This document shows, piece after piece, positions 45,076 through 55,974 of a DNA stretch of 64,000 nucleotides (the stretch's first letter is position 1; every line of letters starts with the position of its first letter). The translations under genes were made by a program, and so were the position numbers. The DNA comes from Entonaema liquescens. Taxonomy: Eukaryota > Ascomycota > Sordariomycetes > Xylariales > Xylariaceae. The stretch is from contig CADCSX010000001.1 in NCBI GenBank assembly GCA_902805475.1, positions 930,001-994,000 on the forward strand, read 5' to 3'. The notes under the pieces were generated by a model. It made no database searches. It worked only from the letters and a program-made list of their open reading frames with translations, and was not told the origin of the DNA.

Positions 45076-45223
45076 GATAGCTGGGGCATGCATATACAAG
45101 GATAAACCGACGGTATGGGAGAAGATCTCAGAACTCCGAGTCAAGACTCAAATAATGGTTACACTAGTATAGAGAATTGATCATGGGTGGCGCGATGCAG
45201 AGATGCTCGGGGAAGCTCTTCGG

Positions 45224-45250
45224 TAGCAACGATAGCAACGATAGCAACGA
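45224..45250. repeat. 9-bp minisatellite, three copies
   Basis: Three exact tandem copies of TAGCAACGA, about 150-175 bp upstream of the CRH start codon, so within its probable promoter or 5' leader. Confidence 0.9.
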
Positions 45251-46405
45251 TGTATGTAGGGTATTGTACGACACGATATGCGAAGAAAGACTATCTTTTG
45301 CCAAATGGGTAAAAGAAAGGCTCTATAGATTGCAGGAAAATATGCAAGTAACTCTCCTATAGGTAAGAATAGCAATAGAAAGCATGGGAAGTATGTGAAG
45401 CATGAAAAAGAAGAGAGGTCCAACCACCCAATATATTCATGGCCCACGTAAGATCATGGAAGCATGGCAGCAGGGCTGCATGGCGGCATGGGTAACGCTA
45501 CACTTACGAATCATCGTCATCTCCAACTGACGAAAAAAAAAAAAAATACGACAGATGTAAATGACACCTACCTGGGAATGGAAGATAGTGGAAACAATAG
45601 GGCCTAGATCTGGAATACGAACTTGAATTGTATGGGCATGTGAGTTGGCCAAGGTGATATGGTGCTTTTATGGCATATGGTAGGTCAACTGTTAGACCGC
45701 TGGCGTTGCGACGTCGAGATGCGACCAGCGGTGTCCCCATGCTAAAAAGTCAATTGAGTCCGGCCTAAATAGCGCCAAGCTAAGTGGACCTAGCGTGTTC
45801 GGGAGGGCTGTGCCGGAACAAATCTATGAGGCTGGTGGTGACTTTTTGAGGTGGCAGGGTGGCTGGAAACACCCGAAATCTTGGATCTTATCGGGAAGGA
45901 GAATTACGTATAAGGTAAACCGTACCTAAGTATGCAGTGGGACCTCGAGCTTTATCGAGATCCAACAAACAAATCTAACGTCACTTTATTTTCCATCAAT
46001 CAAATGAATCAGGATTTGTTACACTGGATGGCAAACCCATTCAATATATATATCACGCCAATGCAATGCTTATTGAACTAGGTAAAATAAATAGACTATG
46101 GTCTTTAGCTACTAGATATTTAACAGTACTCCTCACAGGCCTGAAAACGAAAAAGAACATCGCTCTTCCACGCTCTCACCCCTTCTTAGAAAAGCACGAG
46201 GAACTAAGAATCGAGGCTCATCCTATCATATAAGGATGCAGACCATTCTCCCTATCAAGGAAAATAGCTATGCACAGCATATATCCAAGGATCGGTCACT
46301 CTTAGCTACACGTTAAAACCAACTATACAAAGGAGAGTGTAAGAAAATGGAAGAAAACGAACCCTCAGGCTTTTCGGGTCTGCTTTTAAGATGAACTGCA
46401 TATCG
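45251..46405. other. intergenic upstream of CRH
   Basis: About 1.15 kb with AT-rich sequence and a polyA run near 45534-45547. No gene seen. Confidence 0.4.
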
Positions 46406-47180
46406 TCAAAGTGCAACACCCTTAATAGGATATAGGATCTTTTCATCCTCTTGTCCTTCGCCTTTTCTCAACTTAATGAGGCTTCCAGGTTCATCGCACC
46501 AGAAATCGTGTATGATACTGTCGCATGATGATGGTAGTCGTCCGGGCCCAACACTCGATAGAGAAATCTCTGAAGAATGCTGACTCGGCGCCTTATATTC
46601 CTTCATCTCGCCACCATTCATATGGGCCAATAGTTCGTCATGGCGTCTAAGCATAAATAAGACTGGGTGCTTATCCTCATCAACTTCAGTATCAGGAGGT
46701 ATAAGTTTTGGGTCTGGTGCTTTTTTCCTTTGACGGCTATTTTGGTTGAAACGTCTGAATGGTTTAGTATAAGACCTGCACTCAGTACACCCAAAAACCC
46801 GATAAGGATAGACTACTAACCTCGAACACTCCTCGACGAATAGACTCATTGCCGCTACTAACGGAGGAACGCGACCGAGCAAGAAAGATACCGAGATGTT
46901 GGAATGAGGTATCGTGATAAGTATAACTGCAATGGTCGTCGCTAGGGCCAAGAAAAAATAGTTGACAACTGCCTCCCAATTAAGAGCATTATTGACGATC
47001 GTAGAGATCCCGAAGAGCCATAAAACGCTTACATCGTTAGCATGACTCAACCATAACTATGAGCTAGACATCTCACAAGTATCGGCAAAACTCGTCTCCG
47101 TGCTCAAAAGCTGGTAGGAATATGGCCGTGCCGACCATGATCCCCCTAGACAGCACCCTGACACGATCGAATATTGCCAT
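46406..47180 (-). CDS. orphan membrane protein, 219 aa, three exons
   Basis: Exons 47180-47077, 47027-46821 and 46754-46406 give 660 nt in perfect frame, with introns of 49 and 66 nt (branch CTAAC in the first). The N-terminal part MAIFDRVRVLSRGIMVGTAIFL is followed by membrane-like segments at ~36-50 (VLWLFGISTIV), ~54-74 (AVVNYFFLALATTIAVILI) and ~80-105 (SVSFLLGRVPPLVAAMSLF). After FVEECSRRFNQNSRQRKK comes a hydrophilic ~110-residue tail, predicted cytosolic, with HPVLFMLRRHDELLAHM and Ser-rich sequence. I do not recognise the family. It is divergent from another orphan membrane gene at 48125, with 945 bp between start codons. Confidence 0.65.
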
Positions 47181-48124
47181 ATGTGCTTCGTAGGAGCAAT
47201 GAGGCACGCCAACTAACCAGGGTGGCGAGCCGTATTTAAATTCGATGGTGGTACGAAATAAGAGACGACGACGATATATCGCCCACCATACAATTTAATT
47301 ATTGAAAAGATAGCTGAACGAGTGGACGGAATAAGGGGACCCCTACAAGTGGGAAGGGGGAAGATTATTACCTACTAAGCGTGGCTGGCGGAGACAACGC
47401 CCGTCTATTTGTCTAGAAGAGGCCTCTATATAATGAACCAGGCAATTCCGGGGAGTTGCTCATTTGCATATCAATACAAGCAACTGAGGGAGGTAGCCTA
47501 TCTTATTCCGACTTGAATAGGGAGTATTGCATTGCAGCCCAATTCCTATACATATCTTTTCGCCTCTGTGCGACAAGGAGAATCGTTCATGAGTCATTCC
47601 GGCTTGACATAAAAGCAGGACTTTCTTATTAGCAGTTTGCCTAGCTGCAGCTCAACCAACATATATAAACCGAAGGAATACTCACCGAAAATCGAATGTG
47701 CCATCGTGGACATCTTATTGGAAGAAGCTATTATACAGCCTCGCAGTCAGCCTAGTATCCAAGGCCATAGCTTAAGATATGTGACTTGCTGCGCCTCTTG
47801 GAGCCTAACTAACACCATGCGGAGTAACACAACGCCCTGTAAAATGCGCCATGATGTGGAAGGAAGATCGTCAGAGTGTCAGCCAACTTAGCCTACATCA
47901 TCTAGGCTTCTGATTCTGCAGCCATGCGGACCGGCGAATTTTGGCGAAGCTATTGGCCGGCTTGTAAGCCCTACAGGTCGACCTTAGGCATCCCTAAACA
48001 GAGTATAAGGATGGCGGGGTGAACTTCGAAAATTTCGAGTGCCGTCTTCAATCAGTGCGTCTACATCTTATCCTCCAATGTGTCTGAATTGAATATACCA
48101 ATCTTTCTTTCGCACATTCTTCAG
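47181..48124. other. divergent region between two orphan membrane genes
   Basis: About 945 bp, a shared upstream region. An 84-codon frame at 47637-47891 has no ATG at its start and is not called. No clear regulatory motif could be assigned. Confidence 0.4.
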
Positions 48125-48759
48125 ATGTACGGAACATGTCGCTCATTCGGACTGCCTGGACTCCAGGCCTATCACCAACAATACATATTACCACCCCAAC
48201 AAAAACCTTCGTTATCCGAACTTGCTGAGCTTGTTCCAGCCGCGACTTGTAGTTTTCTTACGACCTGTTATATCGTCCGCGCAGAATCGGTGAGGGAGGA
48301 TCTCCTTATAAACATCGACGTGCGTTGCGTGCCCAACCCCTTTTTCTGATATAATCACTGAAAACATATATTTCGACTTTGTAGTCGTATAGCCAAAGCC
48401 TCCTCCGCGCAGTACGACTCGACCTACTGCTGAAAAACGTACCGCCGGGACTGGCACTCGGTTCCTCCCTGGTGCTGGGCTGTTGCCTATCATCATACAC
48501 CCACCGCCGGCGGGATCGGGATCCGTACCAGCCCATTGTGTTCGCCGTCTGGATCATCTGGGCTGTATTTATCGGCTGGGGGACGGGCATCAGTGCCAAC
48601 GTGGTTACTCTAGGCGTCGTGCCGTGGGCGTCGTGCGCCGCCATGCTCAGCAGTTTCCTCGGACACGTAGGAGCCCGCTGGGTCTCTGACAGAGAGAAGT
48701 GCCAAGGCGTCTACGCCCTTAGCGTGGTAAATGAGAAGGGAATCTCCTTTGATGCGTGA
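48125..48759 (+). CDS. orphan membrane protein, 179 aa, two exons
   Basis: Exons 48125-48289 and 48385-48759 (95-nt intron, donor GTGAGG, acceptor TTTGTAG) keep frame exactly. The N-terminal exon is soluble and Gln/Pro/Leu-rich (YHQQYILPPQQKPSLSELAEL). Exon 2 has a hydrophobic segment PGLALGSSLVLGCCLSSY (~77-95), a basic loop HRRRDRDPYQ, and a longer membrane region PIVFAVWIIWAVFIGWGTG running on to NVVTLGVVPWASCAAML. It ends in the soluble tail KCQGVYALSVVNEKG. The last segment repeats Gly/Trp in a way typical of helix packing. An upstream exon cannot be excluded, because the start ATG sits just after a CTTCAG that could be an acceptor. The family is unknown. Confidence 0.55.
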
Positions 48760-50667
48760 TATCTCAAAACGTACTCTCTACTGCGAGGGTTAAAAGCCTA
48801 CATCTCAACCGTACAGCGGCTCCTAATTGCCTAGTACGGTTTCCACACGGAGACATTAGACAACGCTTTGACAGCAGTTACCGCGCGGGTAGCACGGCTG
48901 GCTCATCTCCTTTTTCTTTTTCAACTTCTGCCTGTTATTTATTTTTGTTGTCGGTACTCAAGGTTCGGAGTTACTTCTCCCATTTAGCGGCAGGTTCGCG
49001 CCTAGCCGCCAAAATATGATTAAGGATACTCAAGAGAAAGTAATAGGTGGAGGTAATTTGGTTTCATTTCATCAACGGGGAGATATTTTTGAACAGAAAA
49101 ATACCATGTTAAGCCATATTAAAGAAGTTACCATCACTCGCTTATAAAAATATACCAGGTAGCGATAATACCAAAAGAAACGAAGTCATATCCCTCACGT
49201 AGTGAAAGTAGGAAACATGTTGAGGCTGCGTGTCTCTTTACTTAACAGCATGTTATTGCGTATCTAGTTACACTCCTATGAACATCTGGGTTCCATTGCC
49301 AACCAACTTGCCACGACACCTACTCCCGCAGAGTAGACTGGTCTACTCAGTAAAATATGAGGAAATCAAAGGCGGCTTATCAACACATAAGCATACTATA
49401 CAACACGAATTGCAGCAACCAAAACAACACAAAATAAGCACATAACTAATATATTCCACTTAGTCTTTACTCGACGAGCGCCCTAACAGTCCACTTCACT
49501 GCAGCCCCAAAGTAAAAGTCGCATGATGGGACGAACTGCGGTAATTTATTTGCTATCAATCAACCTCTCCTTTACATCGCTCGGACGCCGAAGAGCGAGG
49601 ACAACACTGGGTAAAAACGCACCACGCCTTCGTAAACATTTCTTCCACTTTAATATATAACCACCTCTGTACCTGACTCTATGCAAATGACCTATCACCT
49701 TGTGGAAGGCAGACATACATACTACACACCATCTATCAAACATATCGACACTTTTATTTATATACAATATATAAATGCAGCATCCATTCCATTCAAGCAC
49801 CCACAATCCCTTCACAGGCAATCTGGTCAGTAGGTGCATAACCACAGGTACCTACCTACGGTAAATTTATAAGGTACAATAAGAGCCCCTCCCATCACTC
49901 CTGATCTGAAAAAATGCACTAGCCATCCGGGGCCGTGGTCTAGTGGTTTGACGACGCGACGGTAGTAGATAAAATCTCCTTCCGCGGGGTTTTTCGATGG
50001 TGCACCTAGAGTTCAAGTCGGCGGCAAAGGCGGCGATGGGAGCCTCCTCGCTCAGGTCAAATGCAAACGCCAGCTCGGATCTAGACACCTGCTTTTCTGC
50101 CCTTTTTTCTTTTCTTTTCTTCTTTTTTTTTTTTGCACCATAAAAAACTCTGCTTGATAATATGGCTATTTCTTCGTTACTTACCTGGGTACCTACATCA
50201 TAAAAATAACCCCCAAAAAGCCCACCGCATTCACAATATCATTGTCGATTCAAGAATGGGCCAATTGAGTGGGTGTATCTAGAAATTGAGCTTGGGAAAG
50301 TGGCTACTTAGTGTTTTGGTTCATATATAATAATCCTTTACGAGCCACAATCCTCTCGAGCCACTGGTAACACACGATAGTGTAACACAACCTAATGCAT
50401 GCCGTCAGCTCGGCCGAAATAATTCGGTCGAAGCAAGAGCATGTTAAAAGAACTGGGTTAGCAGCCACTTGGACGCAATCAAGATTGTGCCGTGAGATTT
50501 CATACATAGTAGATTAAGTTTTTTCTCCCTTGCATGCCTATATACAAAAAAAGCGAAGTACAGTATGATGATATACACGCCAAATCCCAGAGGCTCAATT
50601 TGAGCTGCGATAACCCTTCTAATCTCCTTCTCTCATTTCCCATTTCCGTTTTCCCTATCCATCTCCC
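48760..50667. other. intergenic, about 1.9 kb, no gene seen
   Basis: Spacer between the 48125 orphan gene and the 3' end of the P450 gene. It contains an oligo-T/TTTTC tract at 50101-50134. A 73-codon minus-strand frame (49867-50088) is protein-like but lacks an ATG and could not be joined in frame to the ATG at 50142, so it is not called. Confidence 0.4.
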
Positions 50668-52403
50668 TCAAATAATACTCCCCTTCTCCCTCTTCGCCTC
50701 CCACAGCGCGACTCTCACGCCGTCTCCCGGCCTAATCACAATCTCGCAATTGAGCTTCGGCTGCCCACCATCGATGTCGTGCATCAGGAGCTCCACGCGC
50801 TCGTACCGCTGGAACATGCGGGTGAGCACGTACGCCATCTCCGTCAGTGCGAACTGCTGCCCGATGCAGATGCGCGGGCCCCCGTTGAACGGGATGTAGT
50901 GCCACGGCTTCGGCTGCCACGTGTACCAGCGCTCGGGGTTGAACATTTCCGGTTGCGATCCGGGCGGGTACAGGTCGGGCCGCCGCTGCATTACTAGCGT
51001 CGAGTACCCCCATTGCGTGCCTTTGAGGACCGGTAGTGGTAGCGAGCCGTCGGGCCCGCCGCCGCGCGGGAGCGTCGTGTCCTTGAGCGCCGTGCGCACG
51101 TTGTAGGGAACAGCCGGGTACAGACGTAGGGTCTCGTTGAGGATATTCTGGAGGTACTTCATGCTCTTCAAATCGGCGTACGTGGGTGTGCGATCTAAGC
51201 CGACTTGATCCATTATCTCCTGGCGAAGCTTGCGTACGACCTCGGGGTGGCGGCCGAGTTCATAGAATGCGAAAGACAATGTAGAAGCAGTGGTGTCGCG
51301 GCCTGCGAGGAGAACAGCTACGAGTTGATCACGGAGAACTTTCCTATCGCGTGTGAAAGAGGCGAGCTCATGTAGGAAGGTGTAATCCTGGTCAGCCTTA
51401 GTCTTGGATGCCAGCTCCTCGGGACTGAGCCGCAACGCTCGGTCGATATAGATGTTGCAGAGCTCGTTTACCACCTTCAGTCCTTTACGAAAGCTTTTCT
51501 TGGGCACGAACGGGTCGAGTGTACCAGCACGCGTGCGGATATTCTGAACCCTTTGCACCTCGTTGAACGCCTCGGCGAAGGGTTCGTGTGGTTTGCTATT
51601 GCGTATTAGTCGTTTGCATCCCTCAACGAGGACCGGTGAGAAGACGCTGGGGATTCTTACGTGAGGGACTGTACGTCCATTCCCAGCAGGAAATCGGTGG
51701 CAACATCGAGAGTATACCTGTACAGAAGGTCGCAGATATCGAATGGTTTACCGTTACCGGCCTCGATATCAACTTTTTGATCCTTTCCATCCAGAACGCC
51801 GCCATTTGCTATAGCTTTAAATAATGTTTCCAGGTGCGACTCAAAACAGTGCAGGTCACTGATACGCTCCCTCGAGAACTGAGGGCGGAGAAGCTGTCTG
51901 CTGTCGTGCCACTGTCGGCCGTCGGTCGCAAAGATGCTGTCGCCAAGGAACTCGCTCCAATCCTTATGAAATTGCTCACCCTTACCAAAGTCTGGGAACT
52001 GGGTAGCAAGCAACGCCTTGATAATATCAGGGTCGGCAGTCAGGCCTAGGCGGATTCCGAGGAGCCGGTTCTCGCCGGTATAGTTGGGCAAGTCGCCCAC
52101 AAGCTGGAGAAACGCCTCATAGGTAGTGTGATTAATGGAGGCGAGGACCTGTTTCTTGATTATACTAAGACCTGTTTTACTTATTAGGGTTATAGTACTG
52201 TAACGGTTCGTATAGTTTTGACCCTCACCGAACGGCAAATTGCTCTTGAGTTTGGGACCCGGAACACCGAGTCGTCGCAGTCGAACACTCTCGTCGATTT
52301 CGACATATAGAATTCGTAGAGCATAGATAATGCTCAAAACTATGAGGACTACGAAGGCGGATTGGAGGGACACACGGTCCAACACCGTTTCGATCAACCC
52401 CAT
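50668..52403 (-). CDS. cytochrome P450, CYP52-like (alkane/fatty-acid hydroxylase type)
   Basis: ER-membrane haem monooxygenase. Exons 52403-51661 and 51595-50668 give 557 codons, 556 aa; the ATG at 52403 is the first in frame, with only a TTG at the open-frame start. There is an N-terminal anchor (FVVLIVLSIIYALRILYVEI) and then GVPGPK. The I-helix is LAGRDTTAST, ExxR is ETLRLYP (NETLRLYPAVPYNVR), PERF-like is FNPERWYTW, and the haem loop FNGGPRICIGQQFA has its Cys at ~488. The C-helix WHDSRQLLRPQF and the long FDICDLLYRYTLDVATDFLLG block are typical of CYP52/CYP539-type fungal P450s that hydroxylate alkanes and fatty acids. The subfamily and substrate are inferred from resemblance only. Confidence 0.93.
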
Positions 52404-54092
52404 GATGACGGCAAAATAAAAACTGAGATTTTGGGCCAATGCTGAATCTAGCCCAGTTTTTGATCTTCGATATTAAGCTGGGTGTTTAAATGGATATAAA
52501 AGTATAGGATCAACCATCTACGGCTACTTTATCTTGTCTTACATTGGATTGGATCTGCCGGGATAAATACGTTTTGTCGGACTTGGTATTTTCGCTAGGT
52601 TCGCGAAGCGATGCGGTCCCGCGGACACCGCGGGCGAGGAAACATCGGTAAGGATTAAAACCAACTCGCTAAGAATACAGGCTTCTGCTCGACAAGCAAC
52701 GATTGAGATGAGTAAGTGACACGACACACAGAGTTCATGCGGTACATCCAATCGGGAAAGAGGGACATACTACGGATCCGTAGAGGGCCTAGAATTCGGG
52801 CAACCCATGGTGAGTGTTGGCGGATTCATGGTGCTCCACTGGGATTTTCCATGATTGAAGCTATACCTTTCTTGTTTGGCATGCCCTCTTCCCCGGTTCA
52901 CCCTACACCACTTTGACGTTGAAGATCAACCAAATAGGTATGCGAATATGGTAATACCGCGGCATCTTAGAAACTGGGGTAAGGGTGACGTATTATATTA
53001 TCTGCATTCGACGGGTTAACATGGTTGATTTGCGCAGTACGTCTGGCATGGATGTGGGACGAAGAGGGTGGACACCCGGTGCTAGTGGTTGAAAGAATAG
53101 GTAGAAAAGGCGTAACATGAGGTATACTTTTGCTCTTATCCCGTTGGTATTTAAATCACTATAATCCGGCCGGGTTATCACCGCCAAGGTAAGTATCGTC
53201 GTGTAACGCATAAGAACATGTTCCGTTTCGACAGCTAAGACAACTTAGCTCCTTGGAGAAAAGTACCCGAGCTGGTTATCACATCTTGACGAAAGCGATA
53301 ACCCCATAATTATTCGGATAGAATACGACATACGCATAAACGCGGACGAATCCATTGTACCGGCTCATGAAGAGTAGCATAGTAGTTACCTAGGTATTAT
53401 AGAATGTAGAACGGCTAAGCAAATATTGAAGCGTTATATCATTTCCAAGATTCAAAATAGTTCTTTCTCTCGAAAATCTGCAGCAGATTAATTAAAGATC
53501 GTGATCCTGGGTTCCGAATGCGAAGGCGGGGATATTTCAAGTCCTATAAGGCCTATTCAAGTAAAGCGTGAATGCGGAGGTGAATAATGTGTTGGTGCTG
53601 GTGTTGGTGTTGATCTTGGTACTGTTGGTAATTGGTATCCTAGTTGACTGGCTGACTGCTTTAGATAAACTTTAAGGCATCTGTATAATAAAGGCGCAGC
53701 TTCTCTCTAATGAGTCATGAAGTAAGCTAGCTACCTTAAGTATTATGCTAGCTAAAGTTTAAAACATACGAATAGGGGAGCTGCGTCTCCTGAACATCAG
53801 TTATTGATGGCAACCTCACGTTGACATGCGTAAAGTTCATCATTACTCCCACACTTAATCTTCATGGCCCTATACTCCTCACATTACGTTTCATTCCACA
53901 CAGCAAACACAGCATTTAAGGATCAAGCATCACATTATTAAGTCCGGATGTATACATTATCCATCTGTCCTCCTTATTGTTTGGCCCCTTTCCAGCCAGG
54001 TATGCAAAGGTTTGAAGTATATACAAGAAGATCGCCGTTGACACGACGAGCGTATGTGCCTGTGTTTCTTGAGGCGTATTGATGTTTCCTCT
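52404..54092. other. intergenic, about 1.7 kb, no gene seen
   Basis: P450 promoter side on the left, GH20 3' flank on the right. It has imperfect TTGGTG repeats near 53598-53640 and a CTAGCTA-rich patch near 53725-53760. No gene seen. Confidence 0.4.
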
Positions 54093-55974
54093 TTATTGGA
54101 AGAGACACGCGTTAGGGTCCATACCCTGCGTACAAAACACCATATGAACCGGCTCAGCCCTAACCCCACGAGCCAACAAGCGTTCGCGGAACTCCGCCAG
54201 ACGCGGCGCCGCGTCGAGCTGCGTGCGGTTCTCACCCGCGGCGTCTAAGCGGCCAGACCAGAGCACCTCACCTGCGGCACTAGCGCGCGGCCATAAGATG
54301 CTGTCAAGGTTAACTTCATCGATGGCCTCCGCCCAGGCACCGACTTCGCCACCAATAACTAGCTCTGCCTCCTCGTCGGTTAGGCCCGCGCGCGGGTCGT
54401 ACGAGTAGATCAGACGCCAGTTCTTGGTCGGACCGCACCAGTCGTTGAACGGGTAGTTTTCCTCAAATGACTCTCCCTCCGCAAAGTTGAGCCATTGGCC
54501 GCGGCCGCAGTCGAGGTACTGAGACAAATCGTTAGCTTTAAATTCAAAAGCGGCTCAACTTGGAATTTCTAAATTCACTTACCCAGAAGTTGTAGTTGCT
54601 CGTAATGACTTTGTGGCCATCAGCCGTGAGGCTCTTGATAGCTTCGTCTCCGAGCCAAGATTGGACCACAACATCTTCCCCGATCGTAACATTGTAATTT
54701 GCAGGAATCTCTTCCCAGACCATCGGTACCAAGCCGGCCTTGCGCACTCTTGCGTGGTGCTTGTCGATGAACTTCTGAATGAGTGGCCCGATTACGGCTG
54801 AGTCGTTCGTGCCCACTGTAGGGTCTAGACTGTACTCGTTGAAGTTGACCTCGTCACCACCCGTGTGGAAGTAAGCCGAGTAAGGCGCAACTCTTGGCAG
54901 GATATCGTCCATCAGCTTGTCGAGAAACGGGTCTACCTTGGGCTCGTTGAGCCTGAGTTGGCCACAAGGAGGCTCGGCACAGTAGGTTGTCCACGGAGAG
55001 GCGCCCCAGCCCGTAATCAGATCGGGATGTGACAGGGCCACGACACCCAAGTGTCCGGGGGAGTCAATCTCGAAAATAGGTTCTACACCGCGCTGAATAG
55101 CATACGTCTGGATAGCTGCCACATCGATAGGTGAGTACGTCTTTCCGTGAGCGTATGCGCCTTTCTGGTGGAGTTCTGGGAGCGAGGGAATCTCCAGCGG
55201 CCAGGACTGCGAGTCTGTAGCGTGTATATGAATTCGGTTCATCTTACTCCACGACAAGGCATCGATAGTGCGGTAGATGGCATCGAGAGGAAGATAGTCT
55301 CTCGAGACGTCGAGAAGGAGACCTCGGTGGTCGTATTGAGGCGCATCAGTAATCTTGACCGGGGCTAACTTGGTGTAAATAGGGCCCTTGGAATGCTGAT
55401 AGAACAATTGCGAGAAACTTTCCAGGGCTCGGAGAACACCGGTGGAGGAGACGGCAGTAATCCTGGCCTTCCCGTTGGCGTTAAGAGTCAGGTTGTACGA
55501 TTCGTCGACGTCGCCGGCGAGGGGTTTGAACGTCTTTGCCGTGTCTTTTCCGGTCTGGACGATCTCGAGCCAAGTTATGTAAGTCTTATGCTGCCAGAGG
55601 TTCGGCTCTGTTTTCTCGAGCGCCATTCGAGGGTACAGCTTCCACGGGACAAAGTTGTTGTCCAGGATGTTCTTCGCCGTACGCGAGACTGCTCCCTTGA
55701 CGATCTCCTTGCTGGAGAACTTGGGGCCGCCGAACGGAACATAATTCCTAATCCAAGGAATCTATCGAATTGGTCAGTTTTTGTCAATATTCGCGGTGTG
55801 GTCAAGTAGAATATAGGCGTCCAAACATACTTTGTCTCCATTGTAAGTGACTAGCAAGATCTCTCCTATCCATAGCGTCGAATTACCCGTGCTAATGGAC
55901 TCGGGAATCGGCCAGATAGCCTGGACCGATGTGACGGTGAGCAATAACAACGAGAGAACAGCTTTCGACCACAT
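54093..55974 (-). CDS. secreted beta-N-acetylhexosaminidase (GH20)
   Basis: Exo-acting hexosaminidase that releases GlcNAc from chitin oligomers. Exons 55974-55831, 55761-54583 and 54518-54093 give 583 codons, 582 aa; both introns are phase 0. The signal peptide is MWSKAVLSLLLLTVTSVQA. The N-terminal GH20b domain has IWPIPESISTGN and SYNLTLNANGKARITA. The TIM barrel starts at DHRGLLLDVSRDYLPLD; the catalytic Asp-Glu pair is in FHTGGDEVNFNEY near residue 350, followed by VVVQSWLGDEAIKSL, SNYNFWYLDCGRGQW and GGEVGAWAEAID. The C-terminus ends CTQGMDPNACLFQ with the paired Cys usual in fungal enzymes. Several NxT/S sites fit secretion. Confidence 0.96.

Noticed and set aside
49929..49965. tRNA D-arm-like sequence GGTCTAGTGGTTTGACG
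   Set aside because: No matching anticodon arm, T-arm or acceptor stem could be folded around it.
49867..50088. 73-codon minus-strand frame with a protein-like start (SRSELAFAFDLSEEAP)
   Set aside because: It begins at GTG; the only nearby upstream ATG (50142) is out of frame across a 12-A run. No splice solution was found.
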